DNA of 9,408 nucleotides from Desulfonatronospira sp964577315 (GCA_964577315.1 CAZNYT010000079.1:1-9408); one strand, 5' to 3'. Shown: positions 1 to 7,535, counted from the first letter of the stretch. Notes: generated by a model from the sequence alone, not told the origin. Numbers and translations: made by a program.

Positions 1-101
1 TATAAAAAGCTCACGCTCCCTATCCAAGCACTCCTGAAATCGGGTCACCAGAAATATAGATTTTGATATAAGCTGCCTTGGAGCGAGTTTTTACGGCCTG
101 T

Positions 102-131
102 TTGCAGAACCCTCGGACCTTTGGGGATAAT
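102..131 (+). promoter_or_regulatory. Possible sigma70-type promoter upstream of xerD
   Basis: TTGCAG at 102-107 and GATAAT at 126-131 are separated by 18 bases, a reasonable -35/-10 pair. It lies about 45 bases upstream of the start codon I prefer for xerD (177). It would drive xerD and the fused DHH-CBS-nucleotidyltransferase gene. This is pattern matching only. If transcription starts here, the in-frame TTG at 78 cannot be the translation start. Confidence 0.3.
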
Positions 132-176
132 AAGTTTCGTTGTAGTTTTATAGCAACTTCGCTGCCGGAGTCGTAC

Positions 177-1082
177 TTGGAGACAGAACAGAACCCACTC
201 ATAGAATCCTTCCTGGAACACATCCTGGTAATCAAGGGGCTGTCCCGGGAAACCGTGAATGCATACACCAAGGATCTTTCCATTTTTGAAAGTTTCCTAA
301 GGGATAAAAATCTGGATATCAGGGAGGTGGATGAACAGGCCCTATTTCTTTACCTTTTATTTTTGCGACGGAAAGGATTGCAAAGCAGGAGCATGGCCAG
401 ACACATGGCCACCTTGCGGGGATTTTTCGGTTTTTTGTCCCATCAGGGCCTAGTTGAAAACAACCCTGCGGAAATGCTTGAGAACCCCAAATTGCCCCAA
501 TTACTTCCCCAGGTTTTGACTGTTCAAGAAGTAAAATCCATTTTATCCCAACCCGATTCTCAAGGCAAACTCGGGATCAGGGACAGAGCTATGCTGGAGC
601 TGTTATACGCTGCCGGGCTCCGGGTTTCCGAGCTTGTGGAATTGAAGATCCTGGACTTTGACTCCCAGGCCGGAGTGCTCCGGATTTGGGGTAAAGGAGG
701 CAAGGAAAGGCTTGTTCCCTTGCACTATACTTGCATGCAGTGGCTGGAGTTTTACCTCCATAGCTGGCGGGATGCCTTTTCCCCACAAGTGGACCGGATT
801 TTCTTGAACCGTTCCGGCAAGGCCCTGTCCAGGCAGGGAGTCTGGAAAACTATCAAGAAGTACACCTTAAAGGCAGGTATTAAAAAAGAGGTTTCCCCGC
901 ATACCCTGCGCCATTCTTTTGCAACCCATTTGCTGGAAGGCGGGGCTGATCTGCGCACGGTTCAGATCCTCTTGGGACATTCGGACATAACAGCCACAGA
1001 AATTTATACCCATGTACAAAGCGACCGGCTCAAATCTGCTCATGAACGTTTTCATCCCCGGTCCAAAATACAGGAAAAATAA
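177..1082 (+). CDS. xerD: Tyrosine recombinase XerD
   Basis: Site-specific tyrosine recombinase that, with XerC, resolves chromosome dimers at dif near the terminus, normally under FtsK control. I choose TTG at 177: GGAG at 167-170 lies 6 bases upstream, and the product is 301 residues, close to the usual 298 or so. The reading frame stays open back to a TTG at 78, but the extra 33 residues look unlike the family. The N-terminal SAM-like core-binding domain is roughly residues 5-95 and the catalytic domain 115-295. All catalytic residues are visible in this numbering: R149 (AGLRVSEL), K176 (GKGGKER), H242 and R245 (HTLRHSFATHLLEGG), H268 (LLGHSD) and nucleophile Y277 (EIYTHV). LLGHSD and the HERFHPR tail favour XerD over XerC or a phage integrase. 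The downstream gene starts 3 bases after the stop, so the two are probably cotranscribed. Confidence 0.92.
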   Translation: METEQNPLIESFLEHILVIKGLSRETVNAYTKDLSIFESFLRDKNLDIREVDEQALFLYLLFLRRKGLQSRSMARHMATLRGFFGFLSHQGLVENNPAEMLENPKLPQLLPQVLTVQEVKSILSQPDSQGKLGIRDRAMLELLYAAGLRVSELVELKILDFDSQAGVLRIWGKGGKERLVPLHYTCMQWLEFYLHSWRDAFSPQVDRIFLNRSGKALSRQGVWKTIKKYTLKAGIKKEVSPHTLRHSFATHLLEGGADLRTVQILLGHSDITATEIYTHVQSDRLKSAHERFHPRSKIQEK

Positions 1083-1085
1083 CTT

Positions 1086-3761
1086 ATGCAGAAAAAAGAG
1101 AAAATCGCTGCTCCCACTGTAATTACCTGCCATGTAAATGCGGATTTTGATGCCCTCTCATCCATGATTGCGGCCAGCAAGCTGTATCCGGACTCTGTGC
1201 TCATCTTTCCAGGTAGTCAGGAAAAGAACCTGAAGAACTTTTTCATCCAAAGCGCCACTTATCTGTACAATTTTAAATCCTTCAAAGATATTGATCCGGA
1301 ATCGGTACACCAGCTGGTAATTGTAGATACCCGACAAAAATCCAGGTTGAGACATGTAGAATCCCTTTTTGATAGAGCGGACATCCGGATACATATCTAT
1401 GATCATCATCCGAATTCAGACGAGGATATCCAAGGAGAATACGAGGTAATCCATCCTTGGGGTTCCACAGTATCCATTTTGACGGAAAAACTTATTGCAA
1501 ACGATGTCCAACTTAGCGAGGACGAAGCCACGATATTGGGGCTGGGCGTATATGAAGATACCGGTTGTTTTACCTTTAAATCCACTACCCATCAGGACTT
1601 TAATGCTGCTTCCTGGCTGTTGTTGCAGGGCATGGATTTAAACGTGGTATCGGATCTGATCACCAGGGATCTAAGCGCGGAGCAGATTGTAATCTTGAAC
1701 TCCATGCTGGAGGCAGCCACAACCCATAAAATAAAAGGGATCGATGTTGTGGTTACCGAGATTTCCCTGGATCATTACATGGGGGATTTTGCCCTCTTGG
1801 CCCACAAGCTGTTGGATATGGAAAATATTCGGGTGCTTTTCGCCTTGGGCCGAATGCAGGATCGGATTCATGTAGTGGCCAGAAGCAGGTCCTCGGATGT
1901 GGACGTGGGCAAGATATGCTCCTCCTTGGGAGGCGGAGGTCATTCTTTTGCTGCTTCAGCCAATATCAAGCACAAAACCTTAATCCAGGTCAAGGACGAG
2001 TTGTTTGGCCTCCTCTATTCCCAGATAAATCCCCAGATCCTGGTTGCGGATCTTATGTCCAAACCCGCAGTGACTATCCAGGAAGATCGAACCATAAGCC
2101 ATGCCTCGGAAGTGATGACCAGATTCGGCCTAAAGGCCATTCCTATAATCCGGCGAGAAGATGGTCAGTGCGTGGGCATTTTGGAGCATCAGTTGGCAGA
2201 TAAGGCTATAGGGCATGGTTTAGGCCAAATTCCTGTCCAGGATTACATGCTTACCGATATATCCACCCTGGAAAGTCAAGCAGATATCTACCAGGTAATG
2301 GAGATAATCATTGGTCAAAGACAACGTTTGATACCGGTGGTGCAAAAGGAACCCCCTGATCGGAGTTATTCCTACAAGGTAATTGGAGTGGTGACTCGTA
2401 CGGATCTAATCAACAACATGATTCAGGAGCCTGCTCGCATTCCGGAATCCCTGTTGCCTGAAAAAAAGCGGGAACGTAACATTAAGCGCATGCTCAAGGA
2501 AAGATTGCCTAAAGATATCTATTCCTTGCTGCAGAGAGCCGGGCAAAAGGCCCAGGAAATGAATTACGAGGTTTATTGTGTGGGCGGTTTTGTGCGGGAC
2601 ATTCTCATGGATCGCCCCAACCTGGATGTGGATCTAGTGGTAGAAGGAGATGGTATCGAGTTTGCCAAAGCCTTGGCTGAGGAGCTGGGAGCCAGGATCC
2701 GGGCCCATCAGAAGTTCAGAACCGCGGTAATCATAAGGCAGGACGGTCAAAAAATAGATGTGGCCACAGCCAGGCTGGAATACTACGATCATCCAGCAGC
2801 CCTGCCCACGGTGGAGCTATCTTCCATAAAAATGGATCTGTACCGCCGGGATTTCAGCATAAATGCCCTGGCAGTACATTTAAACCCGAACAATTTCGGA
2901 AGATTGGTGGATTTTTTCGGGGGACAAAGAGATCTCAAGGACAAGGTTATCCGGGTTTTGCACTCCCTCAGCTTTGTGGAGGATCCCACTAGGATTGTCC
3001 GCGGGATCCGTTTTGAACAAAGATTCGGTTTCAAGATCGATGCTCAGACCGAAAAGCTTATCAAAAATGCCCTAGAGCTGAATATCTTTCACCAGTTATC
3101 CGGCAGCAGAATCTACCATGAACTGAAGATGATCTTTCAGGAAGTGGCCCCTTTGCCCTGCATGGACAGAATGGAGGGGTTCGGGCTTTTAAAGAATATC
3201 CATCCCCTGCTCCAACTCACCACAAACATTAAAAAACTTTTTGTGGAAACGGAAAAAGTAATTAATTGGTTTCAGCTTTTGTACCTGGATGAAAAATTGG
3301 ACAACCCCACCCTTTATCTCTTGGCCTTACTCAACCACATCCAAGACACCCAAGCCGAGATCGTACTGGAACGCTTCAATTTTTCCCGGAAACAGATCCA
3401 ATTCTTCCTCTCTTTACGCAATAAGATTCAAAGCACCATGAACCAGTTGCATTCCTGGCATAAGAAAGAGGAAAAACTGAGCTCTCTTTATTTTATCTTG
3501 GAGCCCTTGCCATTGGAGGGTCAGCTATACTTGATGGCCAAGATCCAAAAGGAGGAACTGCGCAAATACATATCCTACTACATTACCCATCTGCGCAACA
3601 TTAGCACCCAGATATCAGGCCAAGATTTAAAGGAACTTGGCCTGAAGCCCGGTCCTTTGTTCGGCCGCCTTTTCCAGCAACTCAAGGCCGCCCAGATAGA
3701 TGGGCATGCCCGGGACCGGGAGGAGCAGCTGAGCTGGATAAAAAAGCAGATCCAGTCTTAA
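1086..3761 (+). CDS. DHH phosphoesterase - CBS pair - tRNA nucleotidyltransferase fusion (A-adding/CCA-adding type)
   Basis: An 891-residue three-module protein. Residues 1-310 are an NrnA/RecJ-like DHH phosphoesterase with an apparently complete active site: H16, D20 and D22 (HVNADFD), D81 (IVDTR), D106-H107-H108, D158 (EDTG), and a DHHA1 glycine loop GGGGH at 282-286. Residues about 318-446 are two CBS motifs, usually adenine-nucleotide sensors. Residues about 470-891 are a class II tRNA nucleotidyltransferase/poly(A) polymerase: GGFVRD at 500-505, metal-binding D514 and D516 (DVDLV), RRDFSINAL at 587-595, EDPTR at 632-636 followed by RGIRF, and a C-terminal LKELGLKPGP. The enzyme should act in the cytoplasm at tRNA 3' ends. 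From memory, an Aquifex A-adding enzyme shares this architecture, so a split CC-adding/A-adding system is possible here. Specificity (A, CCA, or poly(A) tailing) cannot be read from the sequence. ATG at 1086 has AGGAA at 1072-1076. It is probably coupled to xerD. Confidence 0.9.
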   Translation: MQKKEKIAAPTVITCHVNADFDALSSMIAASKLYPDSVLIFPGSQEKNLKNFFIQSATYLYNFKSFKDIDPESVHQLVIVDTRQKSRLRHVESLFDRADIRIHIYDHHPNSDEDIQGEYEVIHPWGSTVSILTEKLIANDVQLSEDEATILGLGVYEDTGCFTFKSTTHQDFNAASWLLLQGMDLNVVSDLITRDLSAEQIVILNSMLEAATTHKIKGIDVVVTEISLDHYMGDFALLAHKLLDMENIRVLFALGRMQDRIHVVARSRSSDVDVGKICSSLGGGGHSFAASANIKHKTLIQVKDELFGLLYSQINPQILVADLMSKPAVTIQEDRTISHASEVMTRFGLKAIPIIRREDGQCVGILEHQLADKAIGHGLGQIPVQDYMLTDISTLESQADIYQVMEIIIGQRQRLIPVVQKEPPDRSYSYKVIGVVTRTDLINNMIQEPARIPESLLPEKKRERNIKRMLKERLPKDIYSLLQRAGQKAQEMNYEVYCVGGFVRDILMDRPNLDVDLVVEGDGIEFAKALAEELGARIRAHQKFRTAVIIRQDGQKIDVATARLEYYDHPAALPTVELSSIKMDLYRRDFSINALAVHLNPNNFGRLVDFFGGQRDLKDKVIRVLHSLSFVEDPTRIVRGIRFEQRFGFKIDAQTEKLIKNALELNIFHQLSGSRIYHELKMIFQEVAPLPCMDRMEGFGLLKNIHPLLQLTTNIKKLFVETEKVINWFQLLYLDEKLDNPTLYLLALLNHIQDTQAEIVLERFNFSRKQIQFFLSLRNKIQSTMNQLHSWHKKEEKLSSLYFILEPLPLEGQLYLMAKIQKEELRKYISYYITHLRNISTQISGQDLKELGLKPGPLFGRLFQQLKAAQIDGHARDREEQLSWIKKQIQS

Positions 3762-3818
3762 AGCACTGGGAATACCCCGCCGAGCTTGATGCTCAGCGGG
3801 GAATGATATCGGTGCTTT
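3760..3818. terminator. Nested bidirectional hairpin between convergent genes
   Basis: The outer arms AAAGCAC (3760-3766) and GTGCTTT (3812-3818) are perfectly complementary. The inner arms at 3775-3784 and 3792-3801 pair in 9 of 10 positions around a 7-base loop; the odd pair is C-A in the plus transcript and a G-U wobble in the minus transcript. The outer arms contain parts of both stop codons: TAA at 3759-3761 on plus, and TAA at 3819-3817 on minus. T-runs after the stem are only three bases, so intrinsic termination may be weak. Placement between two converging genes suggests shared termination or 3'-end protection. Confidence 0.55.
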
Positions 3819-5457
3819 AGGACTTGAGAATCTTCCTGGCCTGTTCGTCCTGGGCATCCGCTATAAAGTCCAATCCTGTCTCCCGGGCGGTTTCCCTGTT
3901 ACCTGCAGCCAGATCCTGGCGTTCTATTTCAGGCAGGGAAAACTTTCTGGAACCTGCCATGAACTGTTGCAACCCGGCTTTGAGCTTATCCGTCATGGTC
4001 CAGAAGGCGATGGCTCCTAGCGGGATATTGGCCATTTCCTCTTTACCTACTCTTTTTTGGACATCGTAATACCCGGCAAATAGTTCTTCAGGTGAACTAC
4101 CCAAATCTGATACTGTTTTGGGCATTTTGTCCCAGTTCCCGCCTACTTTTTCCTTGGTGTCTGGCTGAAGGACTCCTTGTATGTTGCTTCCCAAAAATCC
4201 TGGGATCATAAGGGCCCGCCCCATGCATACCAATTTGCTGTAAGGGGCTCCCATGGCCATGGCCTTGAAAATATGGTCTTCCTGGGCAAATCCGCCAGCA
4301 AAGGAGAGATCCGGTACGTTTTCTCCTTGTTCTTCCAGAATCCTGGCGTATTCATAGGCTTTGGAATGTAAAAGGATAGAGGGAACGCCCCAGGACTGCA
4401 TCATGTGCCAGGGGCTCATACCGGTCCCGCCTCCGGCTCCGTCTATAGTCAAAAGGTCTATGTTGTTCTCCCCTGCCAGCTTAATAGCCATGGCCAAGGC
4501 TTCCATGCCGTAAGCGCCGGTTTTGAGAGTGACTCCCTGGATACCCAAGCTCCGCAGATAATCCACAGTGGATTTGAAATTCTCCCGGATATCCTCAAAC
4601 CGGGAAAAATCTGTGAATCCCAGTCTGCTATGCCGGGCAAAGCTCTGGATGGACCCCCGCTTGAAAGCTTCCTGAACTTCTTGGAATTCCGGGTCAGGAT
4701 CAACAACGTAGCCTCTTTTCTTCAAGAATAGGGCCTTTTCCAAGCTGAAAACCTCTATCTCGCCACCAATATCCTTGGCCCCCTGCCCCCATTTAATCTC
4801 TATCAGGACCTGGTGATGGCCGTGCCTATCAGCTATGTACTCCGCCACCTTGTTCCTGGCGTCTTCTATATTAAGCTGCACCAATATGGCGCCGCTACCG
4901 TCATAGTAGCGCATATAGGTGTTAATACGCCTGTCCAATTCAGGAGCATCCACTATCTTTCCTTGTTCCAGCTTGGAATTTTGATCCACACCTACCACAT
5001 TCTCGCCAATAACTATGGGCACTCCCACCAGGGAGCATCCAGTAGCAAAAGAATCCCAGTAGGTCTCAGCTATTTTTGTGGAACCCAGAGCCCCGGTCAT
5101 TATGGGCATTTTGGCCCTTATGGTACTGTTTCTTCCGAATGAAGTTGAGATATCCACTTCCGGGAAGGTACAGTTATCAGGATCATTGTTGACACCCGGA
5201 GGAAGACCGGATGCCCCGTAATTATAACCCTGGATTCGGACCGAATCATAAGAGATCCCTACATGGGTGGTTTGATCGGCTCCAGCGGTTACTTTGCCAT
5301 AATCGCGGGGATACAAGACTTCCCTGCCCCTAAGACTAGAGAGCCAAGTTTCACACTTTCCGGCACAGTCCGCCCGGCATAACGTGCACAACCCGGACTC
5401 GGCAGGAGAACCCCGGTTTACCGTCCCCAGCACATCATTGGATTTGGAAGGCTTCAC
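3817..5457 (-). CDS. FMN-binding glutamate synthase-like protein with N-terminal cysteine cluster
   Basis: A 546-residue protein matching the FMN-binding synthase domain of glutamate synthase (GltB central domain, archaeal GltB2/MgsC-like). In GOGAT this domain converts 2-oxoglutarate and ammonia to glutamate using reduced FMN. Visible signatures are EIKWGQGAK (220-228), the FMN/phosphate loop TIDGAGGGTGMSP (337-349), and FAGGFAQEDHIFKAMAMGA (386-404). Four cysteines near the start, C24-x2-C27-x3-C31-x3-C35, look like an iron-sulfur or zinc site. There is no class II glutaminase domain, and the usual GOGAT 3Fe-4S motif C-x5-C-x4-C is missing: only C411 remains in that region. Glutamine-dependent GOGAT activity by this protein alone is therefore unlikely; the real substrate is unknown. 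The start is GTG at 5457, with AAGGAGG ending 9 bases upstream. It appears monocistronic, with a convergent hairpin downstream and a long AT-rich leader upstream. No gltD-like partner lies nearby. Confidence 0.85.
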   Translation of the reverse strand: MKPSKSNDVLGTVNRGSPAESGLCTLCRADCAGKCETWLSSLRGREVLYPRDYGKVTAGADQTTHVGISYDSVRIQGYNYGASGLPPGVNNDPDNCTFPEVDISTSFGRNSTIRAKMPIMTGALGSTKIAETYWDSFATGCSLVGVPIVIGENVVGVDQNSKLEQGKIVDAPELDRRINTYMRYYDGSGAILVQLNIEDARNKVAEYIADRHGHHQVLIEIKWGQGAKDIGGEIEVFSLEKALFLKKRGYVVDPDPEFQEVQEAFKRGSIQSFARHSRLGFTDFSRFEDIRENFKSTVDYLRSLGIQGVTLKTGAYGMEALAMAIKLAGENNIDLLTIDGAGGGTGMSPWHMMQSWGVPSILLHSKAYEYARILEEQGENVPDLSFAGGFAQEDHIFKAMAMGAPYSKLVCMGRALMIPGFLGSNIQGVLQPDTKEKVGGNWDKMPKTVSDLGSSPEELFAGYYDVQKRVGKEEMANIPLGAIAFWTMTDKLKAGLQQFMAGSRKFSLPEIERQDLAAGNRETARETGLDFIADAQDEQARKILKS

Positions 5458-5812
5458 TTTATCATTCCTCCTTGGTAATTTGAGAGTTAAAATTAAAAAG
5501 TAATAAAATAAAATCAGTGTGTTAAGTTAGAGAATTTTGTAGATGTAGATACAACTAAGAAAACAAAAATCATCTCAACTGTTCACCCTATCTTACAAAC
5601 TATCAAAAAAAGGATTTTTGACTCTCAATCTGATAATATATTTTAATCCATGGGTTATAAACTTTATAGAGAAGCTTTCAGTCCTTAAAGCTTGCAGCTC
5701 GAGTCATAGAAAATGACATTTTTGTTAAAATTCGGCCAAAAAATCGCCGAGATCACTTGGTAGACAAAAATATGCTTTTTTTCAAGCAAGAACTTCTCAC
5801 CCTGGTAAGTAC

Positions 5813-5851
5813 TTAAAAATATTGTTTGACGGTTGCATTTTTAAAAATATT
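5813..5851. repeat. 11-base direct repeat TTAAAAATATT, two copies
   Basis: TTAAAAATATT occurs at 5813-5823 and again at 5841-5851, 28 bases apart start to start (close to but not exactly three helical turns). Both copies lie just upstream of or within the possible promoter of the small plus-strand gene, so they could be an operator pair or an AT-rich upstream element. In DNA this AT-rich, chance recurrence is a real alternative. Confidence 0.4.
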
Positions 5852-5860
5852 AGATATAAG
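5833..5860 (+). promoter_or_regulatory. Possible sigma70-type promoter for the small cysteine-rich gene
   Basis: TTGCAT at 5833-5838 and TATAAG at 5855-5860 are 16 bases apart. A second TTGACG (5826-5831) with TATTAG (5848-5853), also 16 apart, overlaps it. A perfect TTGACA at 5867-5872 has no good -10 at the right distance. The region is AT-rich, so matches are easily found by chance. The implied leader before the ATG at 5994 would be about 125 bases. Confidence 0.25.
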
Positions 5861-5993
5861 GGTTCCTTGACATGGCTACAGGAAATTTATTTTGAGATCA
5901 TGGCTTATGGTTGTATCACTGTTAAAATTTTCAAGACAGGTTATATATCCTCTGTTCGAGTTGGAAAACACCAAGGATTGCTGGAAGATAAAC

Positions 5994-6332
5994 ATGCGGC
6001 AATACCTGGACGAAGAAGGCTGTCTTGATCCCTGCATAACCAAGTCCGCTGCCATTATGGCCAGATATTTCGGCCAGATTGTTCTGACTGCTACCAAGGA
6101 CGGCACATTCGGCCCCATTTTCAGCGAGATCGATTGCCGCAGAAGACCTAATGGAGATCCGTGCAAGGGTAGATTGGAGATAATTTACGTGGATTACCTG
6201 CAAAATTTTCAAATATATTGGCGTTGCCCGACTTGCCGGGACAAAGGGATAATATACGGTTGGGAAAATTCCTGTTGGGACCTAATGGCCACTGAACCCC
6301 ACCCTGACCCTTATTGGACCACAAACCGCTAA
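5994..6332 (+). CDS. Small cysteine-rich protein of unknown function, possible zinc ribbon
   Basis: A 112-residue protein whose function I do not recognise. I choose ATG at 5994 because GGAAG at 5983-5987 lies 6 bases upstream. The frame is open back to a TTG at 5892, which would add 34 residues of poor-looking sequence. It has seven cysteines: C10, C14, C48, C57, C78, C81 and C94. C48-x8-C57 (CRRRPNGDPC) and C78-x2-C81 (CPTC) together look like a four-cysteine zinc-binding site. The segment after it, RDKGIIYGWENSCWDL (82-97), resembles the G-x-I-x-G-W...W-D-L ending I recall from small hypothetical proteins in many bacteria. No signal peptide or membrane segment is apparent; it is probably cytoplasmic. 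It stands alone, convergent with tgt, behind a long AT-rich leader. Coding is supported by the ribosome binding site and the ordered motif, but not proven. Confidence 0.65.
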   Translation: MRQYLDEEGCLDPCITKSAAIMARYFGQIVLTATKDGTFGPIFSEIDCRRRPNGDPCKGRLEIIYVDYLQNFQIYWRCPTCRDKGIIYGWENSCWDLMATEPHPDPYWTTNR

Positions 6333-6384
6333 TCTAGCTTCCTTCAACAAATTCCCTTTTTCAATAGCATCTAGTCACCATATT

Positions 6385-7518
6385 TTAGGTAAAACATGGT
6401 GCTCGGCCTGCATAGATATCCTGGTACTTTTTCATCAAAGCCGAGAATTTTTGCTCCTGGATGGCATGTCTGGCCCTTTGGCAAAGGGTGAGAAAAAAAC
6501 GCAGATTGTGCAGGGTATTAAGCCTGTAGGCCAGGATCTCTTGGGCATGATACAAATGCCTAAGATAAGCCCGGGAAAAATTGCTGCATGTGTAACAGTC
6601 ACATTCCGGATCCAAGGGTTCTGGATCCCTCTTGTATTCCGCCCTTTTGATGTTAATCTGGCCCATGGAGGTAAACAGCGCCCCATTGCGGGCGTTCCGG
6701 GTGGGCAGAACGCAGTCAAACATATCTATGCCCGCCCTTATACCCTCCAAAATATCCAGGGGTTTCCCCACGCCCATCAAGTATCTAGGTTTATTTTTTG
6801 GCAACAAAGGGGCTGTAAAATGAGCGATTTCCAGCATCTCTTCCTTGGGCTCGCCCACGCTAAGCCCTCCCAGAGCGTAGCCGTGCATGGGAATTTCAGT
6901 AATGCGCGCGGCACTTTCCTGGCGCAGTTCCCGGAAGAATCCCCCTTGCACAATACCGAATAAAAGCTGTTTGCTTGTACTCCCGGCATAGAAATCAAAG
7001 CTTTTCCTGGCCCAGGAAGTGGTCAGGTGCATGGATTTTTGGGTATAATCGAACCCCGCTCCGTAAGGGACACATTCATCCAGAACCATCATGATATCTG
7101 AACCTATGTTTTGTTGAATGGAAATAACCTTTTCCGGGGTAAACATATGTTTGGAACCGTTTAAATGGGACGCGAACTCCACTCCCTGCTCGGTTATTTT
7201 TCTCAGATCTGCCAGGCTAAATACCTGGAATCCACCTGAATCCGTCAAAATAGGCCCATGCCAATTCATGAACCCGTGCAGCCCCCCTAGCTCTGCCAGC
7301 AACTCATCCCCGGGACGAAGATAAAGGTGATATGTATTGCTGAGCAAAATACTGGTGCCTATGTTTTGCAGGTCCTGGGGACAAAGGGCTTTAACGCTTC
7401 CCTGCGTTCCCACGGGCATAAAAGCCGGGGTGTGCACCGGTCCATGGGCGGTTTCCAGAGTCCCCGCCCTGGCCTGATTATCTGTTTGCTCCAGGTGAAA
7501 TCTTCCTATCCCGTTCAT
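6385..7518 (-). CDS. tgt: tRNA-guanine transglycosylase
   Basis: Exchanges guanine-34 for preQ1 in tRNAs with GUN anticodons (Asp, Asn, His, Tyr), the first tRNA-level step to queuosine. The product is 377 residues, the usual bacterial length, with a TIM-barrel fold expected. Visible residues: D93 in TDSGGFQVFS, D147 and C149 in LDECVPY (base recognition), GIVQGG (188-193), LGGLSVGE (217-223), and nucleophile D268 in MFDCVLPTRNARNG. The zinc site is C306-x-C308-x2-C311 plus H337, matching the spacing in the E. coli enzyme. The bacterial-type residues argue for preQ1 rather than queuine as substrate. The ATG at 7518 lacks a clear ribosome binding site. It lies 17 bases after the nth stop, so translation may depend on coupling. 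It is the last gene of the minus-strand run; I see no clear terminator in the 52 bases beyond it. Confidence 0.96.
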   Translation of the reverse strand: MNGIGRFHLEQTDNQARAGTLETAHGPVHTPAFMPVGTQGSVKALCPQDLQNIGTSILLSNTYHLYLRPGDELLAELGGLHGFMNWHGPILTDSGGFQVFSLADLRKITEQGVEFASHLNGSKHMFTPEKVISIQQNIGSDIMMVLDECVPYGAGFDYTQKSMHLTTSWARKSFDFYAGSTSKQLLFGIVQGGFFRELRQESAARITEIPMHGYALGGLSVGEPKEEMLEIAHFTAPLLPKNKPRYLMGVGKPLDILEGIRAGIDMFDCVLPTRNARNGALFTSMGQINIKRAEYKRDPEPLDPECDCYTCSNFSRAYLRHLYHAQEILAYRLNTLHNLRFFLTLCQRARHAIQEQKFSALMKKYQDIYAGRAPCFT

Positions 7519-7535
7519 GGCAATGCTAGTTTAGA

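Larger units (their letters stand above)
5458..5993. other. AT-rich intergenic region between divergent genes
   Basis: About 535 bases much richer in A+T than the flanking genes, with no convincing coding sequence. It holds the strong ribosome binding site of the minus-strand gene (AAGGAGG in the minus sense, 5467-5473). It also holds an inverted repeat AAGCTTT...AAAGCTT near 5672-5693 and weak short hairpins (GTCAT-AGAAA-ATGAC at about 5704-5718; TCGGC/GCCGA at 5732-5750). An 11-base direct repeat lies further right, followed by a possible promoter for the small plus-strand gene. I could not identify a riboswitch, tRNA or named small RNA. A promoter for the minus-strand gene must lie here or be absent; no -35/-10 pair stood out. 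Confidence 0.6.

Noticed and set aside
78..176. N-terminal extension of xerD starting at TTG 78
   Set aside because: The extra 33 residues do not resemble the family, and a TTG with GGAG at correct spacing at 177 gives the usual XerD length and catalytic numbering.
1..177. A dif-like XerCD site beside xerD
   Set aside because: I looked for the two 11-base arms with a short central spacer and saw no convincing match.
177..1082. Phage or integron integrase marking a mobile element
   Set aside because: Motifs (LLGHSD, HERFHPR tail) and the 301-residue length fit housekeeping XerD; there is no attachment-site repeat, tRNA or other mobile gene nearby.
3824..5142. Open frames on the plus strand across the glutamate-synthase-like gene
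   Set aside because: They are antisense to a strongly supported gene, lack ribosome binding sites and show no family motifs.
5704..5724. Hairpin GTCAT-AGAAA-ATGAC followed by a T-run as an intrinsic terminator
   Set aside because: The stem is only five AT-rich pairs and no gene ends upstream of it on the plus strand.
5752..5776. Sigma54-type -24/-12 promoter around TTGG...ATGC
   Set aside because: The spacing between the GG and GC elements is too long for the consensus.
5474..5800. Riboswitch in the leader of the glutamate-synthase-like gene
   Set aside because: No recognisable aptamer core or strong multi-stem fold could be seen by eye; AT-rich short hairpins only.
5892..5993. 34-residue extension of the small cysteine-rich protein from TTG 5892
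   Set aside because: An AGGA lies at plausible distance, but the added residues look random and the ATG at 5994 has a better site; kept only as an alternative.
6451..6963. 170-residue open frame on the plus strand within tgt
   Set aside because: It is the shadow of tgt, which carries all catalytic and zinc residues; no motif or ribosome binding site supports the antisense frame.
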